A DNA stretch of 64,000 bases from Streptomyces sp. NBC_00239 (lineage in GTDB: Bacteria > Actinomycetota > Actinomycetes > Streptomycetales > Streptomycetaceae). The stretch covers positions 3,906,001 through 3,970,000 of the forward strand of contig NZ_CP108095.1 in the NCBI RefSeq assembly GCF_036194065.1, written 5' to 3'. Below, piece by piece: positions 26,958 to 36,250 of this stretch. Each line of letters opens with the position of its first letter. Positions within the stretch are counted from its first letter, which is position 1. The notes beneath the pieces were generated by a model. That model searched no databases, was not told the origin of the DNA, and saw only the letters and a program-made list of their open reading frames with translations. The translations under genes and the position numbers were made by a program.

Positions 26958-28292
26958 CTAGGCGCCGGTGCGCCCCGCCCCGGTGTCCCCCCGTCGTACG
27001 AAGTCCACGTCCAGTGCCGGCTCCTGCGGCCAGTACAGCCGGGTCGGCGTGGGCGGGGTCTCCGCGAGCACCCGTCCCCGCGAGACCACGTACCGCGGCC
27101 GGACCTGCCGGCGGATCGCGTCGGCCGGGGAGTCGGCCGGCAGCAGGACGAAGCTGGCGGGCCGCCCGGCCGCCAGCCCGTAGTCCTCGCCCAGGCCCAG
27201 CACCCGGGCGGCCCGGTCGGTGACCATCGAGAAGGCGGTGGCCACCTCCGTCACACCGGTGAGCTGCGCCGCGTACACGCCGGTCAGCGCGGTCTGCAGC
27301 GGGTTGCCGGTGCCGAGCGGATTCCAGGGGTCCATCACGTCGTCGTGTCCGAAGGCCACGTTGACCCCGGCGCCGAGCATCTCCTTCACCTGGGTGAGCC
27401 CGCGCCGCTTCGGGTAGGCGTCGAAGCGGCCCTGGAGGTTGAGGTTGGCGAAGGGGTTGCAGACGAGGTTGATCCCGGACCGCCCCAGCAGCCGTTGCAG
27501 CTTGTGGCTGTAGGCGCCGTTGTAGGAGCCCATCGCGGTGGTGTGCGAGGCGGTGACGCGGTCCCGCAGCCCGGTACGGAGCGCCAGCGCGGCCAGCACC
27601 TCCACGAACCGCGACTGTTCGTCGTCGATCTCGTCGCAGTGCGCGTCGATCCGCAGCCCGTGCCGCTCGGCGAGCGCGAAGGCGGTGTGCAGCGAGGCCA
27701 CGCCGTCCTCGCGGGTGTCCTCGAAGTGCGGGATCGCGCCCACCACGTCGGCTCCGCGGCGCACCGCCTCGGCCAGCAGCTCCGCGCCGCCCGGGAAGGA
27801 CTGGACGCCCTCCTGCGGGAAGGCGACGATCTGGAGGTCCATCACCTCGCGGACCCGGTCGCGGACCTCCACCAGCGCGTCGAGCGCGATCAGCCGGGGG
27901 TCGGTCACGTCGCAGTGCGTGCGCACGTGCAGGACGCCCTGGGCGGCCTGCCAGCGGAGCACTTCGGTGGCCCGGTCGACGACGTCCTCCCGCGTGAGGG
28001 TCTGCTTGCGCTCGCTCCAGCAGGCGATGCCCTCCCAGAGGGTGCCGGAGGCGTTCCAGCGCGGCTCGCCCGCGGTGAGCGCGGTGTCGAGATGGATGTG
28101 CGGCTCGACGAAGGGCGCGGTGAGCAGCGCGCCGTGCGCTTCGATCACCGTGCCGACGGCGGGCGGCTCCTTCTGGTCGTCGCAGGGAGCCACCCGCGTG
28201 ATCCGGCCGTTCTCGCACTCGACGTCGTGCAGCCCGGCGGACGTGTTGCCCTCGCCGGAATGCAGCCTGGCCCCGCGCACGATCATCTGCAT
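26958..28292 (-). CDS. codA: cytosine-deaminase-like amidohydrolase
   Basis: The 444-residue protein is an amidohydrolase with the CodA motif set: PHIHLD metal histidines near residue 66, HCDE in the middle, SHTTAMG, and GHDDVMDPW with the metal aspartate. E. coli CodA turns cytosine to uracil; close relatives act on isoguanine, creatinine or other amino-heterocycles. The ATG at 28292 is my choice; a GTG at 28301 would add three residues. It is the first gene of a likely operon with the HD and flavodoxin genes. Confidence 0.87.
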   Translation of the reverse strand: MQMIVRGARLHSGEGNTSAGLHDVECENGRITRVAPCDDQKEPPAVGTVIEAHGALLTAPFVEPHIHLDTALTAGEPRWNASGTLWEGIACWSERKQTLTREDVVDRATEVLRWQAAQGVLHVRTHCDVTDPRLIALDALVEVRDRVREVMDLQIVAFPQEGVQSFPGGAELLAEAVRRGADVVGAIPHFEDTREDGVASLHTAFALAERHGLRIDAHCDEIDDEQSRFVEVLAALALRTGLRDRVTASHTTAMGSYNGAYSHKLQRLLGRSGINLVCNPFANLNLQGRFDAYPKRRGLTQVKEMLGAGVNVAFGHDDVMDPWNPLGTGNPLQTALTGVYAAQLTGVTEVATAFSMVTDRAARVLGLGEDYGLAAGRPASFVLLPADSPADAIRRQVRPRYVVSRGRVLAETPPTPTRLYWPQEPALDVDFVRRGDTGAGRTGA

Positions 28293-28340
28293 GGCTTTCA
28301 CCCTACGGATCGGGTGGCCGTGGGGCCCGGGGCGCGGGAT

Positions 28341-28354
28341 GTTTCACGTGAAAC
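28341..28354. promoter_or_regulatory. parS centromere site (ParB-binding)
   Basis: The 14-bp palindrome GTTTCACGTGAAAC is an exact match to the Streptomyces parS consensus. It lies between the divergent codA-like and S9 peptidase genes. In Streptomyces, ParB binds about twenty such sites grouped around oriC and organises chromosomes for sporulation. I found no other copy in this window. Confidence 0.9.
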
Positions 28355-28422
28355 AGCGGGCCGGTCGGCCGGTACCGCCCGGATGGCCCAGCCGTTGCCG
28401 GGAATCCGGACAGAATGAGCGC

Positions 28423-30228
28423 ATGACCGATGACACCAGCACGTCCGTGACCACCGGGATGCCCGACTGGGAGAAGCGCTTCCGGGCCCCGCGGGTCGGG
28501 CTGCCGGACTGGGCCGAGGACGCCCCGGACCGCTCCCTCTTCGTCTCCAACGCCACCGGAACCTACGAGCTGTACGCCTGGGACCGGGCCACCGGCGGTC
28601 GCCGCCAGGCCACCGACCGGCCGAACGGCACCACCGACGGAACCCTCTCCCCCGACGGCGAGTGGATCTGGTGGTTCTCCGACACCGACGGCGACGAGTT
28701 CGGCGTCTGGGTCCGCCAGCCCTTCGCGGGCGGCGACGACGAGCCCGCCACCCCCGGTCTCGAACCCTCCTACCCGGCCGGTCTGGCCATCGCCCGGGAC
28801 GGTACGGCCGTCGTCGGCCGGTCCACCGACGAGGACGGCTCGACCGTGCACGTCGTACGTCCGGGCGCCGCCCCCGTGGAGATCTACCGGCACCGCGAGT
28901 CGGCGGGCGTCGGGGACCTGTCCCGGGACGGCACCCTGATCGCGATCGAGCACACCGAGCACGGCGACGCGATGCACTCCGCGCTGCGCGTGCTGACGCT
29001 CGACGGCACCACCGTGGCGGAGCTCGACGACACCAAGGGCGGCGCCGAGGAGCTCGGCCTGGAGGTGCTCGGCTTCGCGCCCGTGTCCGGGGACACCCGA
29101 CTGCTCATCGGCCACCAGCGCCGCGGCCGCTGGGAGCCGATGGTGTGGGACGTGGCGAGCGGCACGCAGAGCCCGCTCGACGTCGAGCTGCCCGGGGACG
29201 TGGCCGCCGAGTGGTACCCGGACGGCTCCGCGCTGCTGATCGAGCACAGCTTCGAGGCGCGCAGCGAGCTGTTCCGGTACGACCTGGCGACGCGGGAGCT
29301 GGTCCGGGTGGACACCCCGCCCGGCACCGTCTCGGGCGCCTCCGCCCGCCCCGACGGCACGGTGGAGTACCTGTGGTCCTCGGCCGCCGAGCCGTCCTCC
29401 GTACGCTCCACCGCGGGCGGCGTGGTCCTGGAGGCGCCGGGCATGAAGGCGCCCGGCTCGGTGCCGGTCGAGGACGTGTGGGTGGAGGGCCCGGGCGGGC
29501 GGATCCACGCGCTGGCCCAGCGACCGACGACCGGTGAGGGCCCCTTCCCGACGGTCTTCGAGATCCACGGCGGTCCGGCCTGGCACGACAGCGACGCCTT
29601 CGCGGCGGCTCCCGCGGCCTGGCTGGACCACGGTTTCGCGGTGGTCCGGGTGAACTACCGCGGCTCGACCGGCTACGGCCGGGAGTGGACGGACGCGCTC
29701 AAGCACCGGGTCGGGCTGATCGAGCTGGAGGACATCGCGGCGGTCCGGGAGTGGGCCGTCTCCTCGGGGCTCGCGGACCCGGCGCGGCTGGTGCTGTCGG
29801 GCGGCTCGTGGGGCGGCTACCTGACCCTGCTCGGTCTCGGCACCCAGCCGGATGTGTGGGCGGTGGGGCTGGCCGCGGTGCCGGTCGCGGACTACGTGAC
29901 CGCGTACCACGACGAGATGGAGGCCCTGAAGGCGCTGGACCGGACGTTGTTCGGCGGCACGCCCGAGGAGGTCCCGGACCGCTTCGAGGCCTCGTCACCG
30001 CTGACGTACGTGGACGAGGTGCGGGCGCCGGTGCACATCGCGGCGGGTGTCAACGACCCCCGCTGCCCGATCCGGCAGATCGACAACTACGTGGACCGGC
30101 TGGCGGCGCGGGGCGCGGTCCACGACGTGTACCGGTACGACGCCGGCCACGGCTCCCTGGTGGTGGAGGAGCGGATCAAGCAGGTCCGGATGGAGCTGGA
30201 GTTCGCGCTCAAGCACCTGCCGGCGTAG
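28423..30228 (+). CDS. S9-family serine peptidase (acylaminoacyl-peptidase-like)
   Basis: The 601-residue protein has an N-terminal beta-propeller (WD-like strands, residues about 30-340) and a C-terminal alpha/beta-hydrolase domain. The triad reads Ser462 (GGSWGGY), Asp545 (NDPRCPI) and His576 (DAGHGS). S9 peptidases cut short peptides, and the propeller excludes large proteins. No signal peptide is seen, so it works in the cytosol. I chose the ATG at 28423; the frame stays open far upstream through antisense sequence of codA. Its last 20 bp overlap the end of the convergent SURF1 gene. Confidence 0.92.
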   Translation: MTDDTSTSVTTGMPDWEKRFRAPRVGLPDWAEDAPDRSLFVSNATGTYELYAWDRATGGRRQATDRPNGTTDGTLSPDGEWIWWFSDTDGDEFGVWVRQPFAGGDDEPATPGLEPSYPAGLAIARDGTAVVGRSTDEDGSTVHVVRPGAAPVEIYRHRESAGVGDLSRDGTLIAIEHTEHGDAMHSALRVLTLDGTTVAELDDTKGGAEELGLEVLGFAPVSGDTRLLIGHQRRGRWEPMVWDVASGTQSPLDVELPGDVAAEWYPDGSALLIEHSFEARSELFRYDLATRELVRVDTPPGTVSGASARPDGTVEYLWSSAAEPSSVRSTAGGVVLEAPGMKAPGSVPVEDVWVEGPGGRIHALAQRPTTGEGPFPTVFEIHGGPAWHDSDAFAAAPAAWLDHGFAVVRVNYRGSTGYGREWTDALKHRVGLIELEDIAAVREWAVSSGLADPARLVLSGGSWGGYLTLLGLGTQPDVWAVGLAAVPVADYVTAYHDEMEALKALDRTLFGGTPEEVPDRFEASSPLTYVDEVRAPVHIAAGVNDPRCPIRQIDNYVDRLAARGAVHDVYRYDAGHGSLVVEERIKQVRMELEFALKHLPA

Positions 30229-31027
30229 CCGGCTCCGGCTCCGGCTCCGCTTCCGCGGCGGGCTCCGGGACGAGGCCCAGTTCCGCGTCCCGGAGCGCCT
30301 CCGCCTCCCGGCGGTACAACCGGAACCACATGAAGACGACGAAGGCGGCGAAGACGAACCACTCGCCGGTGTAGCCGAGGTTCTGGAAGGCCTTCAGGTC
30401 CAGGCCGGTGTTGGTGGGCGCGGTCACCGGCACCGGCTCCATCCCGGGCACCCCGCCGGGCACCTGGGGCAGCGTCAGCCACGCGTCGTACAGCGGGTAC
30501 GGCACCAGGTTCACCAGGGAGGCGGCGCCGATCACGCCGAGCTGCCCGGCCGGCAGGCCGCCCTGCGCCCGGACGCCCTTGGACGAGGAGTTCTCGGAGG
30601 CCTGCAGCGCGCCGGTGACCTCGACCCGGCCGGCCGGCGGGGCCGGCGCCTTCGCGGGGTCCGCGGTGCCGGGCAGCCAGCCCCGCACCACGGGGATCGC
30701 CTTGCCGCCGTCGGTCCGCAGCAGGGTGAGGACGTAGAACCCGGTCCGCCCGTCGAGGCTGCGCTCGGGCACGAGCAGCTGGTCGGCGTACCGGCCGGCG
30801 GCCCGTGCGAGTGCGCCGGAGGTCTTCTTGTCCACCGGGAGCAGCGCGTCGAGGGGCCGCGCGGCGCGCTCCTCGGCCGGTCGCTCTGCCGTGGCCTCGC
30901 GGTGGCTGTCGACGCGGTCCTCGAACCGGCCGAGCTGCCACGACCCCATGAAGACGCAGACGGGGACGGCCAGCACGACGAAGATGTTGATCCCCCACCA
31001 CCGCGGGGTCAGCAGAAACCGGTGCAC
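30209..31027 (-). CDS. SURF1-family cytochrome oxidase assembly protein
   Basis: The 272-residue protein has one membrane helix at each end (about residues 8-32 and 222-240) around an extracytoplasmic domain. This is the SURF1 topology, with the conserved WQL and RGWLP motifs. SURF1 helps to build cytochrome c oxidase, probably at the haem a step. The Ala/Pro/Glu-rich tail (EAEPEPEP) is dispensable in appearance. It converges with the S9 peptidase gene and overlaps it by 20 bp. Confidence 0.9.
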   Translation of the reverse strand: MHRFLLTPRWWGINIFVVLAVPVCVFMGSWQLGRFEDRVDSHREATAERPAEERAARPLDALLPVDKKTSGALARAAGRYADQLLVPERSLDGRTGFYVLTLLRTDGGKAIPVVRGWLPGTADPAKAPAPPAGRVEVTGALQASENSSSKGVRAQGGLPAGQLGVIGAASLVNLVPYPLYDAWLTLPQVPGGVPGMEPVPVTAPTNTGLDLKAFQNLGYTGEWFVFAAFVVFMWFRLYRREAEALRDAELGLVPEPAAEAEPEPEPATPAGA

Positions 31028-31057
31028 CCCTCCACCGTACGGGCCCGCCGCCCGCGG

Positions 31058-32191
31058 CTAGGAGGCGGGCTCGGCCGGGAGCACTCCGGTGCGGTAGAGG
31101 GTCCCCGCGCATGCATCCGGAATCACCGTGCGGGCGATCGGCGCGCCCGGGTCGGCGATGTGGGTGACCTCGACGCCGGCGCCGCCCGTCTCGCCGGACG
31201 GGTCGCTGCCCTCGCCGAGCGGATCGGTGTCGTCCACGCCGTCGCCGTCGGCGTCGCCCGTGCCGGTCCCCGTATCGGGATCGGTGCCGCCGTCCGTGGT
31301 GCCGGAGCCGCCGCTGGCGGGGTCCGGGGAGATGGTGGGGTCCGGGCCGGGGCGGGCCGGGCAGGTCTGCTCCGGCACCCAGGCGAAGCGGATCTCGTAG
31401 GCGGTGTTCGGCTGGAGGACCAGGCCGGTCTGCTCCTCGGCGGGGCTGGGCAGGCCGGTGGCCGGGTCTCCGGCGGTGTGGTCGGCCACGGTGATCTTCG
31501 CGGAGTCGGCGCTGCCGGCCGCGACCGCCGTCACGGCGCCCGGGCCTGAGACCTTGCAGTCGCCCTGTGAGACGTTGGTGATCCGGAACGTGCCGTAGAC
31601 CTTGCCGTCCGCGTCCGGGGAGCGGGTCTCCTCCAGTGCGACGCCGAGCTGGTCGGCCTGGCAGACGGGCGCGGGGGCCGCGGAGGACGGCGGGAACGGG
31701 CCGGTGCCGTCGCCCGGGCCGCCGGAGCCGCCCGCGGTCCGGCCGGGATCCCCGGTCTTGCCGGCGACCGGCCGGCCCTGGTCCGGCTGGCCGCGGCCGG
31801 GGCCGTCGGTCTTGGCGGGGCGCGCGACCGGGTCGGGCAGGCCCGGCCAGCTGAGGTCGGGGTCGGTGATGCCGCCGGTGCCGCCGTGCGCCTGCTCGCC
31901 GTGGCCGGCGATGGCGGGGCGGTCGTCGGAGCCGTCGGGGCTCGCCGCCACCTTGACGAAGGAGGGGACGGAGATGCCGATCAGCAGCGCTGCCGCGGCC
32001 GCGCCGATGGCGGTGCGGCGCTTGCGGGCCCGGCGGGCGGGTACGGCGTGCCGCAGCCGCTCCAGCGCGTCGTCGGAGGGCGCCAGGTCCGCGACCGCGC
32101 CCTGCAACAGGCTCCGCAGTGCCAGTTCGTTGTCGGGACCGGGACTGCTGTTCACGCCGCTGCTTTCCGTCTGGTTCGGTTCGTCGCTCAT
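31058..32191 (-). CDS. single-pass membrane protein with DUF4232-like domain, partner of the ECF sigma factor
   Basis: The 377-residue protein has a cytosolic part of about 55 residues, one membrane helix (about 58-80) and a Pro/Gly-rich linker. An extracytoplasmic beta-rich domain follows with cysteines, resembling DUF4232. Near the end an Asp-rich stretch (DADGDGVDD) looks like a calcium-binding repeat. The ATG overlaps the stop of the sigma gene, a typical anti-sigma arrangement. It lacks the HXXXCXXC zinc motif, so an anti-sigma role is an inference from topology and position. Confidence 0.72.
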   Translation of the reverse strand: MSDEPNQTESSGVNSSPGPDNELALRSLLQGAVADLAPSDDALERLRHAVPARRARKRRTAIGAAAAALLIGISVPSFVKVAASPDGSDDRPAIAGHGEQAHGGTGGITDPDLSWPGLPDPVARPAKTDGPGRGQPDQGRPVAGKTGDPGRTAGGSGGPGDGTGPFPPSSAAPAPVCQADQLGVALEETRSPDADGKVYGTFRITNVSQGDCKVSGPGAVTAVAAGSADSAKITVADHTAGDPATGLPSPAEEQTGLVLQPNTAYEIRFAWVPEQTCPARPGPDPTISPDPASGGSGTTDGGTDPDTGTGTGDADGDGVDDTDPLGEGSDPSGETGGAGVEVTHIADPGAPIARTVIPDACAGTLYRTGVLPAEPAS

Positions 32192-32763
32192 TGCCCCGCC
32201 TCCATGGCCACCCGCAGCGCCGCGATCCCGCGGGATCCGTAGGCCTTCACGGACCCCAGGGATATCCCGAGCGTCTCCGCCACCTGAGCCTCCGTCATGT
32301 CGGCGAAGTAGCGCAGCACCAGGACCTCCCGCTGCCGGCGCTGGATGCCCTTCATCGCCTTGATGAGGTCGTCGCGCTCCAGCTGGTCGTAGGCGCCTTC
32401 CTCCGCGCTGGCCATGTCCGGCATGGGCTTCGACAGCAGCTTCAGGCTGAGGATGCGCCGGCGCAGGGCGGAGCGGGAGAGGTTGACCACCGTCTGGCGC
32501 AGGTACGCGAGGGTCTTCTCGGGGTCGCGGACGCGGCTGCGGGCCGAGTGGACCCGGATGAAGGCCTCCTGGACCACGTCCTCGCAGGAGGCGGTGTCGT
32601 CGAGGAGCAGCGCGGCGAGACCGAGCAGCGAGCGGTAGTGCGCCCGGTAGGTCTCGGTGAGGTGGTCGACCGTCGTGCCGACGGCGGCCGCGTCGTCCGC
32701 GCTCTCACGCGGAGCGGGGACGCGGCCGGTGCGCGTGGACCCCAGCGGGGCGATCACCGGCAT
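32188..32763 (-). CDS. ECF sigma factor, SigE-like family
   Basis: The 191-residue protein has region 2 (DDTASCEDVVQEAFIRVH) and region 4 with a helix-turn-helix (MTEAQVAETLGISLGSVKAY) of extracytoplasmic-function sigma factors. Such factors direct RNA polymerase to stress promoters. I chose the ATG at 32763, with GGGGGAGG directly before it; the frame is open to 32892 and earlier GTG/ATG starts exist. The gene is coupled (ATGA) to the membrane protein downstream, the probable regulator. Confidence 0.9.
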   Translation of the reverse strand: MPVIAPLGSTRTGRVPAPRESADDAAAVGTTVDHLTETYRAHYRSLLGLAALLLDDTASCEDVVQEAFIRVHSARSRVRDPEKTLAYLRQTVVNLSRSALRRRILSLKLLSKPMPDMASAEEGAYDQLERDDLIKAMKGIQRRQREVLVLRYFADMTEAQVAETLGISLGSVKAYGSRGIAALRVAMEAGQ

Positions 32764-33083
32764 GCCTCCCCCTGGCCGTGGGGCCTGGGAGGTGCCTCGT
32801 GAGCCGCGGGGCCGCAAGCGCGGCGGGGCGATCGCCCCGCCGACCGGCATGACTGCAATGTCGAGAACCTGTGCCACGCCAGTTGGACACACATCCCCCC
32901 GTCAAGGTTGTACGCGCGGGGCAACCCCGGTGAGGGCATGTGTGCTGCCTCAACTACCCTCATGCGCACCCGCTCTCCCAATTGCCCCATTTGTCCAGGC
33001 GGCAGTCGGGCCATCACCTTGATCTCGGGATCACACAAGATCCTACAAAGGGATGTGCGGTGCAGGCCCCCCAGGCCTTCCAC
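32764..33083. promoter_or_regulatory. 320-bp region upstream of the sigma gene, with a 22-bp palindrome
   Basis: There is no gene between the asd stop and the sigma start. A perfect 22-bp palindrome (32821-32842), centred on CGATCG, lies 58 bp before the chosen ATG. A TTGACG hexamer on the minus strand near 32903 could be part of a promoter. The palindrome may be a regulator site or an RNA hairpin in the sigma mRNA leader. Confidence 0.5.
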
Positions 33084-34160
33084 TCAGGCGGACGCGAACT
33101 CGCCCGCGAGCAGTTCCGCGATCTGAGCGGTATTCAGGGCCGCGCCCTTGCGCAGATTGTCGGCGCAGACGAAGAACTCCAGGGCCCTCGGATCGTCCAG
33201 CGACCGGCGCACCCGGCCCGCCCAGGCCGGGTCGGTGCCCGCGGCGTCGACGGGCGTCGGGAACTCCCCCGCGGCCGGGTCGTCGACGAGCACGACACCC
33301 GGCGCGGCGGCCAGCACGTCGTGCGCCCCGGCGCGGGTCACCTCGTCGCGGAACCGGGCCCGTACGGTCGCCGAGTGCCCGGCGATCACCGGGACCAGGA
33401 CACAGGTCACGGCCACCGGCAGCGACTCCAGGCCCAGCACCTTGCGCGTCTCGGCACGCACGAGCAGTTCCTCCGGGGACCAGCCGTCCTCGGGCGGACC
33501 GCCGGTCCACGGGACCACGTTGAGGGCCAGCGGCGCCGGGAAGGGGCCGGGGTCGGCGCCCACGGCCCGCCGTACGTCGCCGGTGTGCCGGCCCAGATCG
33601 GCGCCGGTGACCAGGGAGAGCTGGCGGCGCAGCGCCTCGGTGCCGGCCCGGCCCGCGCCGCTGGCGGCCTGGTACGTGGCGAGCGTCAGCTCCTCCAGGC
33701 CGTACGCGGCGTGCAGCGCGGCGACGGCGGCGATCATCGACAGGGTCGCGGGTCCGGGACCCGCGACGATGCCCCGCGGGCGCACCCGTACCGCCCGCGG
33801 GTTGATCTCGGGCACCACGAGGGGCACCTCGGGATCCAGCCGGAACGCCTCGGAGCGGTCCACGACGGCCGTGCCGCGCGCGGTGACCACGGGCGCCCAC
33901 CGGGCCGAGATGTCCTCGGGGGTGAGGAACACCGCGACGTCGCCCGGCCCGAAGCCGTCGAAGGCGTCCTCGGTGAGCGCGAGCACCTCGGTCTCCTCGC
34001 CGCGCACGGCCAGCCGGCGGCCGGCCGAGCGCGGGGAGGCGATCAGGCGGATGGTGCCCCAGACGTCCGCCCGCTGGGACAGGATCTGGAGCAGGACCGA
34101 ACCGACCGCTCCGGTCGCCCCGACCACGGCGAGCGCCGGGGCGGACCGGGCGTCGGTCAT
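33084..34160 (-). CDS. asd: aspartate-semialdehyde dehydrogenase homologue, catalytic cysteine missing
   Basis: The 358-residue protein aligns along its whole length with aspartate-semialdehyde dehydrogenase, from the NADP-binding start ([18 protein letters not shown]) to the [10 protein letters not shown] end. Active enzymes have an N-P-N-C-T/S-T segment whose cysteine attacks the substrate. Here the DNA encodes [14 protein letters not shown], so the Asn and Cys are gone. The substrate-binding arginine before PV is also replaced ([11 protein letters not shown]), while the histidine stays. It should therefore be inactive as a dehydrogenase. It is coupled to the aspartokinase gene upstream (overlapping ATGA). 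Confidence 0.85.
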   Translation of the reverse strand: MTDARSAPALAVVGATGAVGSVLLQILSQRADVWGTIRLIASPRSAGRRLAVRGEETEVLALTEDAFDGFGPGDVAVFLTPEDISARWAPVVTARGTAVVDRSEAFRLDPEVPLVVPEINPRAVRVRPRGIVAGPGPATLSMIAAVAALHAAYGLEELTLATYQAASGAGRAGTEALRRQLSLVTGADLGRHTGDVRRAVGADPGPFPAPLALNVVPWTGGPPEDGWSPEELLVRAETRKVLGLESLPVAVTCVLVPVIAGHSATVRARFRDEVTRAGAHDVLAAAPGVVLVDDPAAGEFPTPVDAAGTDPAWAGRVRRSLDDPRALEFFVCADNLRKGAALNTAQIAELLAGEFASA

Positions 34161-34678
34161 CGTCCGGTGCCTCCGTAGACGACGGCCTCGTCGCTGTCGG
34201 AGTCGAGGCCGAAGGCCGTGTGGACGGCGCGGACGGCCTCGTTGACGTCGTCCTCGCGGGTGACGACCGAGATGCGGATCTCGGAGGTCGAGATCAGCTC
34301 GATGTTCACGCCCGCTTCGGACAGGGCCTGGAAGAAGGAGGCGGTGACCCCGGGGTTGGTCTTCATGCCCGCGCCGACCAGGGAGATCTTGCCGATCTGG
34401 TCGTCGTAGCGCAGCGACTCGAAGCCGATCGTGGACTTCGCCTTCTCCAGGGCGTCGATGGCCTTGTGGCCCTCGGCCTTGGGGAGCGTGAACGAGATGT
34501 CGGTCAGGCCCGTGGACGCGGCCGACACGTTCTGCACGATCATGTCGATGTTGATCTCGGCATCGGCGATCGCGCGGAAGATCGCGGCGGCCTCGCCCGG
34601 CTTGTCCGGGACGCCGACGACCGTGACCTTCGCTTCGGAGACGTCATGAGCGACTCCGGAGATGATGGCGTGCTCCAC
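34157..34678 (-). other. internal start for aspartokinase beta subunit
   Basis: In frame at codon 252 of ask, a GTG (34678) is preceded at 7-bp spacing by AAGGGGA (34686-34692). Starting there gives a 173-residue ACT-only protein. Overlapping alpha and beta subunits are known from Corynebacterium and from reported Streptomyces aspartokinases. Confidence 0.65.
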
Positions 34679-35431
34679 CTGCTCGTCCCCTTGCGGCTTT
34701 TCGTTGCTGACCCACGTGCCGCGCAGTCCCGAGAAGGACGACCGGACGTGGAGCGGGATGTTGTAACGGCGCGCGTATTCCACGCAGCGGTGCAGCAGCA
34801 CCTTGGAGCCGGACGCGGCCAGCTCCAGCATGTCCTCGGAGGAGATCCAGTCGATCTTCCGGGCCTTCTTGACCACGCGCGGGTCGGCGGTGAACACACC
34901 GTCGACGTCCGTGTAGATCTCACAGACCTCCGCGTCCAGCGCCGCCGCCAGCGCGACCGCGGTGGTGTCGGAACCGCCGCGACCCAGCGTGGTGATGTCC
35001 TTGGAGTCGGCGGAGACCCCCTGGAAACCGGCGACGATGGCGATGTTGCCCTCGTCCAGCGCGGTGCGGATCCGGCCCGGCGTGACATCGATGATGCGCG
35101 CCTTGTTGTGGACCGAGTCGGTGATCACGCCCGCCTGGCTGCCGGTGAACGACTGGGCCTTGTGGCCCAGGTTTTTGATCGCCATGGCCAGCAGGGCCAT
35201 GGAGATGCGCTCTCCCGCGGTCAGCAGCATGTCGAATTCCCGGCCGGTAGGCATCGGAGACACCTGCTCGGCGAGATCGATCAGCTCATCCGTCGTGTCG
35301 CCCATCGCGGACACCACGACGACCACTTGGTGGCCGTTCTTCTTGGCGTCGACGATCCGCTTGGCAACACGCTTGATGCCCTCGGCATCGGCTACGGAGG
35401 AGCCTCCGTACTTCTGCACGACAAGGCCCAC
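34157..35431 (-). CDS. ask: aspartokinase
   Basis: The 424-residue protein carries the KYGGSS ATP/aspartate motif at residues 7-12 and the amino-acid kinase domain (to about 245). Two ACT domains follow, which in actinobacteria bind lysine and threonine for feedback control. It makes aspartyl phosphate, the first step to lysine, threonine, methionine and diaminopimelate. The start is GTG. An internal GTG with its own ribosome site (see next entry) can give the separate beta subunit, as known for alpha2-beta2 aspartokinases. Its stop overlaps the start of the asd homologue. Confidence 0.95.
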   Translation of the reverse strand: MGLVVQKYGGSSVADAEGIKRVAKRIVDAKKNGHQVVVVVSAMGDTTDELIDLAEQVSPMPTGREFDMLLTAGERISMALLAMAIKNLGHKAQSFTGSQAGVITDSVHNKARIIDVTPGRIRTALDEGNIAIVAGFQGVSADSKDITTLGRGGSDTTAVALAAALDAEVCEIYTDVDGVFTADPRVVKKARKIDWISSEDMLELAASGSKVLLHRCVEYARRYNIPLHVRSSFSGLRGTWVSNEKPQGDEQVEHAIISGVAHDVSEAKVTVVGVPDKPGEAAAIFRAIADAEINIDMIVQNVSAASTGLTDISFTLPKAEGHKAIDALEKAKSTIGFESLRYDDQIGKISLVGAGMKTNPGVTASFFQALSEAGVNIELISTSEIRISVVTREDDVNEAVRAVHTAFGLDSDSDEAVVYGGTGR

Positions 35432-35593
35432 GTGCGCTCCTCGCTCAGTCCATTACTGCGGTCGGCTCAGTCTAACGAGCGACCGCAATCCGACCGTGAC
35501 GTACCACATCATGAGATGCGATCTTCAGCAGAAGAGACGCGCGGGCAGCGGCAAAGGTTCCGCCCGCCCCGATCCGGGCGGAACGTCCCGATA

Positions 35594-36250
35594 TCAGCGG
35601 CCTTGCAGCCCCAGCGGTCCGGCGATCTCCTCCGCCATCACCCGTCCGGCCTGCTCGGCGAGGTCGTCCTCGGTGAGGTCCTCGTCCGTGTCCAGCCCGT
35701 CCAGCTCCTGGAGCGGCTGGTCCAGGCGCACGTGCGCCACCAGCGACTGCAGGGCGCGCAGGGCCGCGGACGCGGTCGGACCCCAGTTGGTGAAGTAGGA
35801 GAACTGCCACCACCACAGCGCCTCGGTGACCCGGCCGGCCCGGTAGTGGGCCAGCCCGTGCCGCAGGTCCGCGACGATGTCGGCGATGTCGTCGGAGAGC
35901 CGGTGCGCCACCGGCGCCTTCCGCGGCTCGTACGGGTCGAAGACCTCGGAGTACACGTCGACCGGGTCGAGCATGTACGCGAACCGCTCGCGCAGCTCGT
36001 CGACGTCCGGCTCCGGCCCGAGGTCGGGCTCGTACCGCTCGTCCGGCAGCACGTCCTCGTACGCACCGAGCCGCCCGCCCGCCAGCAGCAGCTGGGAGAC
36101 CTCCAGGAGGAGGAAGGGCACCGCACTGTCCGGGTCCTCGCCCTTGGCCACCTCGGTGACCGCGACGATGAAGGACTCGATCTGATCGGCGATCTGGACG
36201 GCGAAATCGTCCGGATCCAGGCCCAGGGCGTGCAGCGTTGCGTCAGACAT
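35594..36250 (-). CDS. DUF5063-type hypothetical protein
   Basis: The 218-residue protein is acidic and probably all-helical, with segments such as [20 protein letters not shown]. It matches the actinobacterial DUF5063 family of unknown function, which is often found next to recR. I chose the ATG at 36250, preceded by AAGGAAGG; an upstream TTG is less likely. The start overlaps the recR stop by 8 bp, so it is coupled to recR. Confidence 0.82.
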   Translation of the reverse strand: MSDATLHALGLDPDDFAVQIADQIESFIVAVTEVAKGEDPDSAVPFLLLEVSQLLLAGGRLGAYEDVLPDERYEPDLGPEPDVDELRERFAYMLDPVDVYSEVFDPYEPRKAPVAHRLSDDIADIVADLRHGLAHYRAGRVTEALWWWQFSYFTNWGPTASAALRALQSLVAHVRLDQPLQELDGLDTDEDLTEDDLAEQAGRVMAEEIAGPLGLQGR

